Shown: piece by piece, positions 17,530-28,799 of the stretch
How the letters are laid out: every line of letters starts with the position of its first letter
How positions within the stretch are numbered: the first letter of the stretch is position 1
Source: Haplomitrium mnioides
Lineage: Eukaryota > Marchantiophyta > Haplomitriopsida > Calobryales
NCBI GenBank assembly: GCA_049999725.1
Contig: JBNGIS010036236.1
Coordinates: forward strand, 1 to 44,094
Reading direction: 5' to 3'
DNA: 44,094 nt
Made by a program: the position numbers and the translations under genes
Notes under the pieces: generated by a model
Told to the model about the DNA's origin: nothing
What the model saw: only the letters and a program-made list of their open reading frames with translations
The model's database searches: none

Positions 17530-19010
17530 TAGTCACTCATATCATCAACTTCTTCAGATTTAGATTTAGCTTCAAAAGATTCATCAAGATTAACATAGTC
17601 TGCCTCAGTGTTGATTGCATTGATTGAATTTATTCCAAACACTTATGTTACAATATTGATTGCTTTATGTCTTTCATACTCAAACAAATTTGATTTAATG
17701 TTAGCTAAAGTAATTTTCCTCAATTGGTTTTTTTTGTGTGAGAAGAAAATCAAAAGACAAAATCGTGATTTGTGTTACATCAAGTATATCAATATGTAAC
17801 TTGGATTTGCATTTTCCTTTTGTTGCAATTATTTTTTCTGGAAAATATTGTCCAAAAAATGCATCTTCAAGCTCACAAGCAAGCCATTGAACACATACTT
17901 GTTTTGGGTTTGGAGGTTCTTCCTCATCAAATAACAAAATTTTGAGAAATTTGACAATCTAAATGGTAGAAAATAGTCTACCATTTGGATCTAGTGATGC
18001 AACAACACAAATAAACATTTTGGCTTTCACATCATATAGGTTGCCAAATTCATGCTCGTATCTAGTGTGATGTGAAACAATCCTTTCTCATGGTCTAAAT
18101 GCTCCATCATAGATTGCTTGACGTGTAGAAAACATGCATTCTATTGGAACATCTTCATATGGCTAATGAGCATCAAACTGAGGGGTTAGACGAACGTTTT
18201 GAGATTCAATACAAGTATTTGCAGATTGTGAAGGTGGAAAGGTAATTTTGCTTTAAGTCATTTTCTTTTTACTTCAAGAATGTAAGCCATAATCTCTTGT
18301 TAGGCAAGGAAAAAGTCATTCCACCATTGAATATTAGAATCTCTAAAGAACTTGTAGCAATTCTAACTTATATTGTCTGTTATTTCAAAGACTACTTTCT
18401 CCACATCAACTTCTCTTTCTTCCTTTTGAGATTGTTTTATTTTAGAATATGCCTACAAAAGAATCAATATTGAACTTAAAGTTTCTCTATCAACTTTAGT
18501 TAGACACTTGAGTTGATAAATACCATCTAGATGCAACCAAAATTCATCTAGTGAAAATTGTTTGCTCCAAATCTTTTCTTTCAAATCACTCAACTTGAAC
18601 TTGAATTGTTGATTGAAGGTAATATCATGTATTCTTTGAACCAAAGAGAGATGTTGTTGAAGAAACAATTTGAAATCCCAAGTCTCCATTAGAAGAGTTA
18701 CTTGGAGTTTAGGATTATAAGACAATAATAGCACCTCTCTAAGACTCATCATCGTGAAAGTCTTGACACATTTCAAACATTTCAAGAATTTGCTGAAAAT
18801 TTAGCAATTTGATCATAAGTATGACCAACCATAAAAAATCCCACCTTGATTTTTTGGAAAACATTCTTGGTGACAAAGAGACTAAGATATTCAAATAGAT
18901 GGAATTCTTATTCTCTCGTGTTGTATTGTCCAATTGAAGATACAAGGTTGGAGACAATGACCATTCAAAGTCACATAATATTCTATTTAGCACTATAATT
19001 GTCAAATTGG
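17530..19010 (-). pseudogene. Unrecognised decayed coding-like sequence
   Basis: On the minus strand a series of frames, linked across scattered stops, has protein-like composition. The 110-codon frame at 18453-18785 includes KLSDLKEKIWSKQFSLDEFW and DGIYQLKCLTKVDRETLSS, followed after a stop by AYSKIKQSQKEEREVDVEK. Further on come YDGAF, HHTRYEHEFGNLYDVKAKMF and VVASLDPNGRLF. The 78-codon frame at 17701-17937 begins MLFDEEEPPNPKQVCVQW. An acidic end (SEEVDDMSD) closes near 17532. I cannot name the family; it could be a host-gene fragment or a transposon protein. Confidence 0.4.
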
Positions 19011-19069
19011 AGTCTCATCTCAAGTTTCGTATGTTAAAAAGACCCTCAAAGAAAGAGCATGATTGAATA

Positions 19070-20500
19070 TTAACACACCAACAATGTCAGCCCTATGGTC
19101 GGAGCTTTAACTCTTTTTCCGACCGAGTTACCCCTACTTAAAGGCGAACTCATCAAGCTGAAGGGGAGACATTCTGGAGGCGAGAATCTTGACGCTGTTG
19201 AGTACGGGGAGAGGGAATTTGCCCATCGCATTCGGGTTATAAGTCGATAGAGGGAGGCATGGTCCACAGATTGAGGAACTGCACCCAAACTACGTGGAGC
19301 CTCGGCTACATGCAAACCCTCTACTGGAGTCCTTTCGAATTGAAGTGCTTTGCGATTTCTGCGATGGCGTTCTACTTCTCCGATTCACGGTGAGCCGTGA
19401 CGATAGGTAGAGGGGATTTGAAAAGAGATGTTGATAAATCTACACAAAAAGAAATTGATAGCTACGAGCGTTGAAGATCGACAAGAGGAAGTGGCTGCAA
19501 GAAGGCGCCATGGACAAGTGTCTACAATCCAGTTTTGTTCGATCAAGAGTCAGACTGTGCCATTTTAGGTGACTGGAAATTGATTAGCCTATTCTTTTGG
19601 CCTAGAGACAATTGTGGAAATAGAGCAGTTGAACAAGGGGTGCATGGGCAAGCAGAAGGGGGAGGATACGTTGGTCCTTTGTTGGACATTCTTGCTGCAA
19701 GTAGCAAAACCCCTGCACCACCGAATCAACGAAGGCACTGGATGATTTTAGTGATACGCACACCGCCAGCGAAATTTGAAGACGATTGTCCTCCCTTCAC
19801 GCCCTTGCATGTCATACGCAGCTGAAATTTTCTCCGTCCTAGAACTAGGGAGCTCGAGGTGTTCTAGGACCAAAAATGAACGAAGGAAGTAAAGGGACAG
19901 CTTGATACCTGCATAAAGACCCCACCGATTGAAGATGTGGTTGCTGATTTTGGGCTAAGACGAAATATTGGGCGGAGCAGAGCAGTATTGGAAGAGTTAA
20001 GAATCCATGGGAAGGATTCAAATTGGAAGATCTCAAGAATTAGCTCTATGTGCAATTCTCTTTTGCCGACGCAGAGAGTAGAGCAAGGACAATTACCAAC
20101 AGCAGAAAACATGTCTGTCTTCGGAGTCAGAAGGCCGACCCGTTTCCTCGCGTCTCGGCTGGTGTACACGCAGTGAGGGGTCCTGGTCGTCTAGAACCGG
20201 GATCATGAGAAGGTTGATAGATACACCACAGCTTAAAAAAAAGAGGGATGGAGTTGATCCCAAACCACGTCGATGCCGATTGTGAAGTGAATTCTCAGGT
20301 TGCGACAAAACAAGGGTCTAACGTCCCATGATGGTCGTTAAAGGAGGTCAGATACTTAAGGCGGGACAGTAGCGTGGTGCCATGAGTACAGCAAAGCAAG
20401 GCGTGAGACCCAAGGTTGGAGAGACAAAGGAGATCCGGGATATAAGGATTATCGATGTGGGGACATGAAGTCGGTGGAGGTCGCCTTCGCGATATAGGAA
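19070..20500. other. GC-richer tract, no gene recognised
   Basis: Base composition rises sharply here relative to the AT-rich DNA to the left. Open frames occur on both strands (96 codons at 19535-19825 plus; 101 codons at 19864-20169 minus), none with a recognisable domain. The tract leads into the plus-strand segment whose inverted relative lies near 32000-33000, so it may be the far part of the same repeat. Confidence 0.4.
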
Positions 20501-21600
20501 CATATGACAGTGGCAATGAAGGGAAGAATGCTTGAGTTGATAAGTGGGTAGGTGAAGAAAACAGAATGGTATGGGGAAAATGGAGGAGTATTTAGGGGTG
20601 AGACGTGTAGAAGAAGCAAGAAAGGGTGAGGTGAGCTAGGTGAGATTGGGATAGATGGGATGTGAATATGGGTACAAGAAGTGGCAGTGATGAATCAAAG
20701 AGATAGTTGACCACCTGTCTAGAGGGTTTGTTTGGGAATTGAAATGAAAAGAGAATGGAGAATTGAGGATTACTAACCTAAGAGGTGGAGAAGGCTTGAC
20801 ACAAGGAGGATTTGGGTTGTAAGCGGATAGTGGAGAAGATACCTCAATATATCTGTGGGTTCATTGTGAGGAAGGCTCTATTTCCCATTGGTTGGCTGTG
20901 GCTGGTAGCTAAGGTAAAGTAACCATTGGAAGAAAATTCATATGTCGTGTTGTATGTGAGTGAAGAGTTTTGTGTTGTTCTGCCATTGTTCAATTCAAGT
21001 GTTGGATGAAGCTAAATGTTTACCGTAGTCTCGACAGTTGGTGTCTCTGTCTGTTGCTAGATCGTTCATTGAAGTTAGGGAGGATTGCTATAGGATAGGA
21101 GTATACATTTGAGGAGGTTAGAACCAAGGAAGGTTGAGACTTGAAGGATGTTGTATTGGTACCGTGAACTTGTCCATTGAATAAAGTGCTATCCCAAGTT
21201 AATATGTGAATGTGTATGCAATGTGGTACATCTGCAATTTCATGATATGCTTTTCCAAGTTATAACATATATAAAAGTTAGACGCATTTGAATTATTTCA
21301 ATTATATTATGAGATACTATTCCCGAGCCAAAAGACAAGCCCGCATGCCATACATTGTTTGCAAGTCCTTAGCCGATCATGAGGGAAGAAGCACCCTCAC
21401 GATCCCTTGCGTCCTGGTGGACTTCACTACCACCACGACCAAGAGTATCCCTAGATAGCCCGATCAGCGGGAGACCTTACCTCATCCCAATCCAATGATG
21501 AAAATCCATAAGTTAGGCATTACTATACTACAACTGAACCAATCCAAAGAGGTAGGGCTTCTCCCCCTACGCCATGAACTTCAAGACCTAACAGCCACCT
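20500..21600 (+). repeat. Inverted relative of the 31970-33000 segment
   Basis: The plus strand here resembles the minus strand of about 31970-33000 in the same order. Shared blocks include TTGGCTG(G)...TGGCTGGTAGCTAAGGTAA near 20890-20925, ACTATTCC(C/T)(G/A)AGCC near 21320, and at about 21385-21470 AAGCACCCTCACGATCCCT, CCACCACGACCAAGAGTATCC and TAGCCCGATCA. The last part translates in both copies as STLTIPxVLVDxTTTTKSI and then ILQLNQ, in the direction of gypsy-B pol. I read it as a piece of another element of the gypsy-B family inserted in the opposite direction. An AATAAA at 21180 could be an LTR polyadenylation signal. Confidence 0.55.
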
Positions 21601-21830
21601 TGTTTCCCAATACAAGATAGGAATAATAATAATAAATATAATAAAATTAAAATTAACAAATAATAAAATTATTAAATAGATTGGAAAAGTAAGAGTAGAA
21701 ACTTCTACAAAGAGTATTGGACAGGGGGAGAAGAGTACTTCACTTATTAATATAATATAATAGACTATTAATAAAATAATAACTTAAATAGAACAATAGT
21801 AAAAAAACATCAGAACCCCTCTTAGACAGG
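21601..21830. repeat. Low-complexity AATAAT/ATAAAA-rich stretch
   Basis: Simple A/T-rich sequence (AATAATAATAATAAATATAATAAAA and similar) separates the plus-strand segment at 20500-21600 from the 3' region of gypsy-B. Confidence 0.7.
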
Positions 21831-23244
21831 GTGAATAGAGCACCCTTCGCAACTTTTACAGTAATGGGGAAAATAATAAAATACTAAGTTTATCAAGGAA
21901 AATAGAGAGCAAAGGAAAACATGGGATAATAGAGAACAAAAGATGTAGAACAGAGGATACATATCAGAGGGGAATGTGCAAGGAAAGGTCGGGCTGAGGG
22001 TTATCACATATAGTACTATAGAATACGATTAACCTCAGGTTGTAGTATTTTACAAGACAAAGCTTTTTGCTCATTTCTAGTGTCTATCTAGGTCAATCCT
22101 CCAATGGATCTGAACCCATTTGCTTTCTTTAGAATGTGGATGACTCCATAACTTAGTTCATCCATTTTTTCCTCCCGATGCACCACATTGCTCAATCTTG
22201 GGTCCCAAATGTTGTACAAGACTTAGCTAAACACAAAAAAAAAACCCGAAAAACATGGCTAACATAACTCCCCGCTGAATTGTGAAGCATCATCGAGAAC
22301 ACCTCACAATCAGCCCACATGTTTGATTGTCTACCTCCTACACATCTCTTCCTTGCAGTGGATGTTGTTGTTTTGCTTTCTTTAGACTCTATGTTGATAG
22401 GGTAGACTACTAGGAGGTTGGCTCTTCCACCATCGACATTTGAGGCTTGTAACCAGAATTTTGGCAACCCCTTATTGGGATGCCTCTCTTACTCTCTGAG
22501 CACCCACTCGCGATCATGGCCTACTAAAGAACATCCTTGACAGGTTGTTGCCCTTGGTTAACTTTTTGCCCTTCTCCTTTCTTGATATGGGCCTGCATGA
22601 AATCTCCACATGTACCTACCTTTATCTACCATTGGCAACTCTGCTTTCTTCATACACTATTGTGCCTCCAGCTTGGAACTTAGTCTAGTGGCTCAATTTG
22701 AATTGACCCCCTGGCCCCCTCAACATAGCAACTCTCCTTGCCCATTAACACAAGTTACACATTGCTGCCCTTGGTGGTGGCTACATCTTGCAACACCTCC
22801 CACACACAAAAACACAAATACAACACCAACCTTCTACTCCTTGGGCTGCCCTCTCCTTTCTTGACATCTGGCATTGCATAGAGTTTCCATCAGCACACTT
22901 GATGTGCAACCAACAAACACAATAACCCAAACTTGTTTACACATGGGCCTTCTTCACTTCACCCCTTTCACTTTTTCTGTTTTTTTGAATACTGAACCTT
23001 GGCTGAAGGCTGCCCTAAGTACACTCCATCCACATAAAAAACAACAAAGCTTTGTTGCCTTTGGCACACTCACACCACGAACAATACACATTTGTCCTCA
23101 ACCGATAGACACACTACACTACCATGTAACCACAAAATCCAATTGCAATCCAACCACACACTCCACCTTGAAATCACAGCAACCCTCTCTACTATCATGG
23201 ACTAGTACCCCATACATGAAACCGATGCTTCAACCCTCTTCCTT
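21831..23244 (-). mobile_element. Probable 3' region of gypsy-B
   Basis: This lies directly downstream of the gypsy-B integrase on the minus strand, where a 3' untranslated region and LTR would be expected. I cannot define LTR edges because no matching copy is recognisable at the right-hand end. Open frames on the plus strand (22610-22864, 22874-23251) are proline/threonine-rich and look accidental. The assignment rests on position only. Confidence 0.35.
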
Positions 23245-24160
23245 CAAGTAGAAGTATTTTTTAACTGATCACTGTGCACCCGGTTGCCGATTTGGTCCCC
23301 TTGTAATGTTGTCAACTCCACTGAGCTATTTGGGTGCATTCTTCGAAGGACTTAAGGTCCCATCCACTTGGTGTGTAGCTTCTCTGGAAAATGCATGAAT
23401 TTGTTATCGTAGAGCAAAACTAGGTCCCCCTTCTTGAGCTAGTGTGCCTTCAGCTTCCGGTCATGTTGGGTTTTGTTTAATTGTTGTTGATGCTCCAACT
23501 GGTGACATGCGGTTAGCCTTGCTTCCTCCAACCATTCGAAGCTCTTGAGACACTCTCTTCTACTCTTTGGTTCTGCCATTCTTTCCGTGACCAAAACTTG
23601 CTTCGTGGGCACCTCAAATTCCACTGGTATTAAGGAGTGCCAACCAAAAGCCAGAAAGTAAGGGTTGTTCCATGTGGTTGTTTTGTAAGCCTGGTTGTAG
23701 GTGTGGATAGCCATGAGAAGCTTGAGGTCCCAATCAGTTTTGCTTGCAGTTACAATCTTGTTCATAGTTTTCCCAATGATCCCATTGGTCTGCTCTGTCA
23801 AGCCATTTTCTTGGGGGTGGTAGGATGTTGTTTTTTGGTGTTTGACCGGGTACTGAGAGGTGAGTTCCTTGATAACCTGGTTTAAGAAATGAGTCCCCTC
23901 ATCACTCACCAGCTCTAGAGGTTCTCCAAACCTAGTAAAGAGCTGCTCGTACAAAAATCTGGCCATGATGTGGGCATCATCTTTTCATGTAACTCTGACT
24001 TCCACCCATTTGGTCGCAAAATTTTTGGATAGAAAGATGTATCTATTCCCCCTCGTGGTTGTGGGCAATATAGAGCCAATGAAGTCAATGCCCCTTTTCT
24101 CGAATGGGGCTAAGGCTAAGATAGAGATCAGAGGATGACAGGAGGATGGGACTGGCCTAC
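23245..24160 (-). pseudogene. Gypsy-B integrase core and C-terminus
   Basis: The frame reads PLISILALAPFEKRGIDFIG, with the first catalytic Asp in GIDF, then ELVSDEGTHFLNQV (second Asp) and SYHPQENGLTEQTNGI (Glu), so the D,D-35-E triad of the retroviral-type integrase is present. A 175-codon open frame covers 23439-23966, and a second covers 23985-24245. The C-terminal part (HDRKLKAH, HTKWMGP, VHSDQLK near 23270) follows with stops. Integrase would insert element DNA into nuclear chromosomes. The upstream zinc-binding part is displaced to 30056-30367 by the nested gypsy-C. Confidence 0.85.
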
Positions 24161-24786
24161 TGTAACACTCCACACCTACATTGCATATATAAGTTAGCAC
24201 CAACACATACAAGTTAGCATAGAAGAAGTGTACAACAAATTTCAAAACCCCACAAGGTAAGAGATGCCAAACAAGGCACTCTCCCTTCTTTATATACTTG
24301 ATAGAAAGCTCTTTGCATACATAGGTGGAGGAATCTCATTGGTTCCTTTTCTATCCTCCTCTTTTTGGAGCTCTCTTTTCTCTCTCACTCTAATTGGACC
24401 ACCTTTTACTTTTGTTCTCCTTCTGCCACATGTCTATATTTTTAGAACCTTCTATCTCTCTTTAGTTTTCCTTCTGCCATGTGTCATTATCTTTAGAACC
24501 TTCCATCTCTTTTGTTCTCCTTCTGCCACGTGTTTTTATCTTGAGAACCTTCTCTTCACTTTAATTCTCCGCTTGCTATATGTCATTATCCTCTTCTAAA
24601 GTAGTCCATCTAGACTCCCTCTTTCACTTTAATTTGTTGACTTTCTCTTCTCTTGCCACTTGTCCAACTCTCTATAATAGCAAGCGCTTTTTGCTACTCT
24701 AACTTAGAAATAGTTTTTTAGACATAGTTGATACTATATCTTACTTCTTTTTAAGCTATGGCTTACTAAAGTTAGTGATCGTTACA
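24161..24786 (-). mobile_element. Gypsy-C 3' LTR
   Basis: It begins TGTAACACTCC and ends GTTACA on the plus strand (TGTAAC...GTTACA inverted ends) and matches 29416-30055. A TATATAAA box lies on the minus strand near 24288-24298. The U3 part holds a tandem array with CACGTG motifs. Confidence 0.92.
24417..24600. repeat. About 50-bp tandem units with G-box in LTR
   Basis: Four diverged units of the TTCTCCTTCTGCCACGTGT...TAGAACCTTC kind. The third carries an intact CACGTG at 24527-24532; others read CACATG, CATGTG or TATATG. It corresponds to 29690-29870 in the other LTR. Confidence 0.8.
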
Positions 24787-24802
24787 ATCCTCTCCCATTT
24801 TA
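24787..24802 (-). promoter_or_regulatory. Gypsy-C polypurine tract
   Basis: On the minus strand the sequence AAAATGGGAGAGGAT abuts the TGTAAC start of the 3' LTR, the expected place for the primer of plus-strand DNA synthesis. Confidence 0.7.
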
Positions 24803-24839
24803 AGAGGCAATGTCCTCATTGCAAGTAAGAGAGTTCTCA

Positions 24840-24995
24840 AAAGAGTGAGCAAGTGTAGAGGCATTAGCCAAATTCTCCAATGGCTTTCAAGTAGCTTCAT
24901 AAATGGGGTAGTGTTTACAATGAACCAAATACTTCACCATCTCATGACGATCGCGACGCCATGTACATTTTTTCAAGAGTTGTTCAACCTCATAC
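24840..24995 (-). pseudogene. Gypsy-C chromodomain-like C-terminus
   Basis: In the frame offset from the integrase frame the translation gives EQLLKKCTWRRDRHEMVKYL, then VHCKHYPIYEAT and LENLANASTLAHSF. This follows the chromodomain pattern E-x-(I/L)-L, a basic stretch, Y-L-V-K-W, W-E-P-x-x-x-L. The tryptophan of the usual KWKGY is absent (HCKHY) and WEP has become a stop-containing form, so methyl-lysine binding is probably lost. The domain is out of frame with the integrase frame that ends at 24973. Confidence 0.65.
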
Positions 24996-25890
24996 TCTTC
25001 ATGACCATCAATGAGTTCCAGTGGTGGAGAGGTTTCTTGAGTACTGGTAAAAGCGCGAGAACGATAGACAAAAGTTTGCAGTAAGAGACATGAAAGACTA
25101 GATTAATCTTCATGTGGGGAGGTAAATCCAATCGATATACCACTTCTCTAATGCAAGCAGAGATAGAAAAAGGTCCAATAAAGTGAGCATTAAACTTACG
25201 CAAATGAAGCAAAGGAAGATTGGACATGGAGAGCCAGACTTGGTCACCTACAACAAAGGTCACTTCTCGACGATGAGTATCAATATATTTTTTTTGTCGA
25301 TTACGAGCAACTTCCAATTTTTCCTTGGCTCGTCGAATTTCGTGGTGTAGACGATGGAGAAAATAATTAGTAGCTGGACTCTTAGAGATTGACGATGATG
25401 CATGTTGAAGACTAGAGATTGTAATTGGATGCTCACCATATATTAAAAAGAAAGGTGTGGCGAATGTGGAGTTGTTGAGGGAGTTATTATTGTACAAGAC
25501 CTCCACAAGAGGTAGAAGCCAATTCCATTCCTCTTGTTCTTCCAAAGTAAAGGCTTGTAGCATATCTTCAATGGTACGATTGGCCCGTTCAGTTTGACCA
25601 TCTGATTTCAGGTGATAAACAGTAGACATTGCCAATTTGGTCTTGAGAAGACCAAATATAGTATGCCAAAATATGCTGGTGAATTGAGTGCCTCGGTCAA
25701 AAATAATAACTTTGGAAATACCATGATGAGAGTAGACTGCTTCCAAATAAATTTGTGCTAACTCAGGTGTTGTCACTGATTTGGTAGTTGGACAAATGTG
25801 AATCATTTTGCTAAGCTTGTCCACAAAAACAACAATAGCATCATAGCTCTTAGAAGTACGTTGTAGCTTACACACAATATCTATACTCAT
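24973..25890 (-). CDS. Gypsy-C integrase, long open frame
   Basis: A 305-codon uninterrupted frame. It holds the integrase catalytic core: SIDIVCKLQ (first Asp), VIIFDRGTQFTSIFW (second Asp) and YHLKSDGQTERANRTIE (Glu), giving a complete D,D-35-E triad. The C-terminal part contains VGDQVWLSMSNLPL and LRKFNAHFIGPFSI, the GPF/Y module that contributes to DNA binding. The preceding zinc-binding domain is in a separate frame at 25939-26238, so this is the 3' part of a broken polyprotein rather than an independent gene. It is the best preserved coding piece of the element. Confidence 0.85.
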   Translation of the reverse strand: MSIDIVCKLQRTSKSYDAIVVFVDKLSKMIHICPTTKSVTTPELAQIYLEAVYSHHGISKVIIFDRGTQFTSIFWHTIFGLLKTKLAMSTVYHLKSDGQTERANRTIEDMLQAFTLEEQEEWNWLLPLVEVLYNNNSLNNSTFATPFFLIYGEHPITISSLQHASSSISKSPATNYFLHRLHHEIRRAKEKLEVARNRQKKYIDTHRREVTFVVGDQVWLSMSNLPLLHLRKFNAHFIGPFSISACIREVVYRLDLPPHMKINLVFHVSYCKLLSIVLALLPVLKKPLHHWNSLMVMKSMRLNNS

Positions 25891-25938
25891 ATGTTCCCAT
25901 TGTCGATTGGGGATAGGTAGTGGTTGTAATAAGCCTTC

Positions 25939-26238
25939 TCATTTAAGGTTGGTAGCTTTGTTTTGTTGACAAGCCAAGCAACTCTGAACATATCCCTCCA
26001 CATCTTGATGCATCTTAGGCCAATAATAAACTCGTTCAAGATTGTCCAAGGTCTTCTCAATTCCAACATGGCCACCAACTACGGAATCATGTGCTTCATA
26101 TGAAATCTTAGAGCAAAGCTTAACATTATTAGGAACCCACACCTTATCTTGGAAGAAAATCAATCCTCTCATCTCTTTCACCAACTTCTTCTGTTGTGCG
26201 GCAATGACCTCATTATCTTTCTTTATTGCAACCAACAT
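25939..26238 (-). pseudogene. Gypsy-C integrase zinc-binding (H2C2) domain
   Basis: The 99-codon frame includes KISYEAHDSVVGGHVGIEKT and VEGYVQSCLACQQNKA, giving H-x3-4-H followed by C-x2-C, the integrase zinc-binding module. The intervening YYWPKMHQDV is also typical. A stop after NLK (25938) separates it from the catalytic core. Confidence 0.85.
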
Positions 26239-26249
26239 TTTTGTCCACT

Positions 26250-26835
26250 AAGTAGGATGAATTGTGATTTCAGACATGATGTTGAGTTGAAGCATGCATG
26301 TCAAGGCATTTGGGATTTGACGTTTTCCTTCCACATAAACCATCTTCATATGAAACCATTGTCACCACTCTGCCAATCAAATTTGCCATTTTGAGAGCTC
26401 TTTTTGAGTTTTTAGATAAATTAGAGGCTTATGGTTAGTTTGGACCACAAACTCCTTATCCTCTAGATAGTGCTTCCAATGCTTGGTTGAAAATACAATG
26501 GTCAAATTTTCTCACCATGTGGTGTGGTAGTTGTGCTCTGCATTGTTCAATTTTCTAGAAAATAAGGCAATATGATGCCAACCATCCTCCCATTCTTGTT
26601 GCAAAACTCTATCTATAGCTTTTCCTAATGCATCCCTCAAAAGGTTGGTTGGTTGTTTAGAATTATACCATTTAATGATAGGAGCATGAAGAAGTGATTT
26701 CTTTAGTGCTTGAAATGCCAACTCTTCTGTAGCTTCCCGTGTCCACATGTAACTTTTCTTGAGCAAGTTGGTCAATGACGCTGCTCTTTGTGCAAAACCT
26801 TTCACAAATCGACAATAAAACCTAGTTAGCCCCAA
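26250..26835 (-). pseudogene. Gypsy-C RNase H region
   Basis: The frame from 26835 begins MGLTRFYCRFVKGFA, the end of the reverse transcriptase thumb, and continues to HHIALFSRKLNNAEHNYHT and, after a stop, EFVVQTNHKPLIYLKTQKE and VEGKRQIPNALTCML. These match the A-x-x-S-R-K-L-x-x-x-E-x-N-Y and D-H-x-x-L-x-Y blocks of the gypsy RNase H, which removes RNA from RNA-DNA hybrids. The first catalytic Asp region reads LLRDALGKAI, and the later Asp is replaced by Asn (TNHKPL). This copy looks inactive. Confidence 0.8.
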
Positions 26836-26849
26836 AAATCCTTTTAGTT

Positions 26850-27609
26850 GGGTATGATCATTAGGAGCTTCCTACTTTTGAATTGCCTCCACTTTCTCGT
26901 CCATAGCTTGGATTCTTGATGCACTCACACGGTGACCCAAGTAGTCAACCTCCCTTTTTCTAGTTTCACATTTTGACATCTTCACATATAGCTTGTGATT
27001 CTGAAGTACTTTCAACACCGTACGAAGGTGTTGTTGATGCTCGTGAAGACTCTTGTTGTAAACAAACTTATCTAAATAAGATCAAAAAATATCATTCATA
27101 AGACCCATAAATGTTGCAAGAGCATTAGTTAATCCAAAACGCATAACAAGATATTCAAAATACCCATATTGACTTTGAAATGTTGTTTTTTATACATCAG
27201 CTTCTGCAATTCGGATTTGATTATATCCGCTTCTCAAATCCAACTTTGTAAAGTAATTTCCTCCTTGAAGTTAATCAAAAAAATCATCCATTCTAGGTAA
27301 TGGATGTTTATTTTTCACTATTTGTTGGTTGAGTGTTCGATAGTCAATACACATACTCATACTCCCATCTTTCTGTTTTACAAATAATATTGGTGCACCA
27401 TAAGAAGAGATGCTTGGCTGAATGAACCCCTTCTCCAATAATTCAGTAATCTCATATTTGCATTCCTCGAGTTCATGAGGAGGCAATTGATATGGTGCTT
27501 TGCATGGTGGAATACTTCTGAGAACAACCTCGATTTTGTGATCAATGCATCGTTTAGATGACAAGCCATGAGATAAATCATTAGGAAAGTTGTCGTGAAA
27601 CTCTTTCAA
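26850..27609 (-). pseudogene. Gypsy-C reverse transcriptase
   Basis: The frame 27271-27609 includes [40 protein letters not shown] and [20 protein letters not shown], the conserved fingers of gypsy reverse transcriptase. Next, beyond a stop, come FTKLDLRSGYNQIRI (motif A with Asp) and SYLDKFVYN, where the YLDD catalytic pair has become YLDK. That change alone would abolish polymerase activity. Several stops are also present. Confidence 0.85.
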
Positions 27610-27879
27610 ATATATTGAAAATCATGGGGAACTTCTTGCTATGATAAATAATTTTCTTCTGCCCTAGAGTCCACCAAAACTCTTATTGTAGATCATTCCA
27701 TCCATCCATCAACCACAATGAGTCCTCTATTTTTTTGTTTTTTCCATATAGTATATTTTCTTTTGTCGAAACCTTTCATAGTAAGGTTTTTTACTAGTGC
27801 CTCTCGTTTCTCTGAGATTTTTTCTCTTCTTTTTTGTTGACATTATGAAGAGGTCGCCAAAATACTCGCCATTGTTTGC

Positions 27880-28790
27880 GCCGTACTACTCTACAATTTG
27901 GTGCAATATGTCCTATTCGTTCATAGTTGTAGTATGTTTGAGTTTCTTGTCAATCATCCATCCTCTTTTCATTAGTATGTTGTGGTCCTCCTTGTTGGTG
28001 GTTTGGGCAATGAAATTCTCTTCTTTTCATATTTCTCAACTCCATAGGCATAAGGCTATAGTTTCCTCCAGTTTGCACAATTCCTAGTGTTCCTTCAATT
28101 CGTTGAGCAAATGAGATGGCTTTATTTACGTCTTTTGGGTTGCGCATCATAACTTTTCCTTTAATATTTCTCTTTAACCCTTGCAAAAATTTGTCAATGG
28201 CCTCTACTAGACTCATATCTTTGATTTGAATGTGTAAACCTCAAAACTCCTCAATGTATCTTGCAATACTCCCTTGTTGCTCCAACTCCCAAAGCTTTGT
28301 TCTTGAGGTCAATATAGAATCTACCACTTTAAATTTTTGGAGCAAACATTCTTTTAAACTACTCCACAAAAGTTTCTCTCCTGGTGTATTTTTTTGTCAC
28401 TCCCACCCTTATAGCCATATTGATGCATGCTCTATTAAAAATGATCTTGCAAACAATCTTTTCGCTAAATCTGAAGCATTTGGATGATAAGACATATGAA
28501 CCTTCATTCAATAGACCCAATCTTTGACAATACCAACCATGCAACTTCCTTTATAGGGCTTTAGCTTACACGACTTGCTCATTTTCTAAAGTAACGTCTC
28601 TTGGTTTCCTTCTCCACTTTCTTGTTGTTATTGCATTTTCACCATTTCTGCCATCAACATGTTTGTTTGTTTGTTGGCTTGCTATAAGAGCTACTTGAAG
28701 CTCTTCCAACTTTGTCGTCATCAAGACTCCTTCATCATAACTGCTAGAGTTAGCATCCATGTTGTTCGCTCACAATTTAACTCTCTAAAA
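27880..28790 (-). pseudogene. Gypsy-C gag with damaged zinc knuckle
   Basis: Frames at 28566-28760, 28359-28544 and 27950-28216 together show MDANSSSYDEG near the start and, downstream, DMSLVEAIDKFLQGLKRNI and DVNKAISFAQRIEGTLG, the retrotransposon gag pattern. A zinc knuckle follows near 27885-27935 as YYNYERIGHIAPNC. Both first cysteines of the C-x2-C pair are tyrosine, while GH and the last Cys remain. A protease remnant (LVDSRAEENYLS) near 27640-27700 runs directly toward reverse transcriptase, implying a deletion between them. Confidence 0.75.
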
Positions 28791-28799
28791 CAAAGAAAA

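Noticed and set aside
22610-23251. Plus-strand frames of 84 and 125 codons
   Set aside because: Low-complexity Thr/Pro/His-rich translation, opposite to the gypsy-B direction, with no known family.
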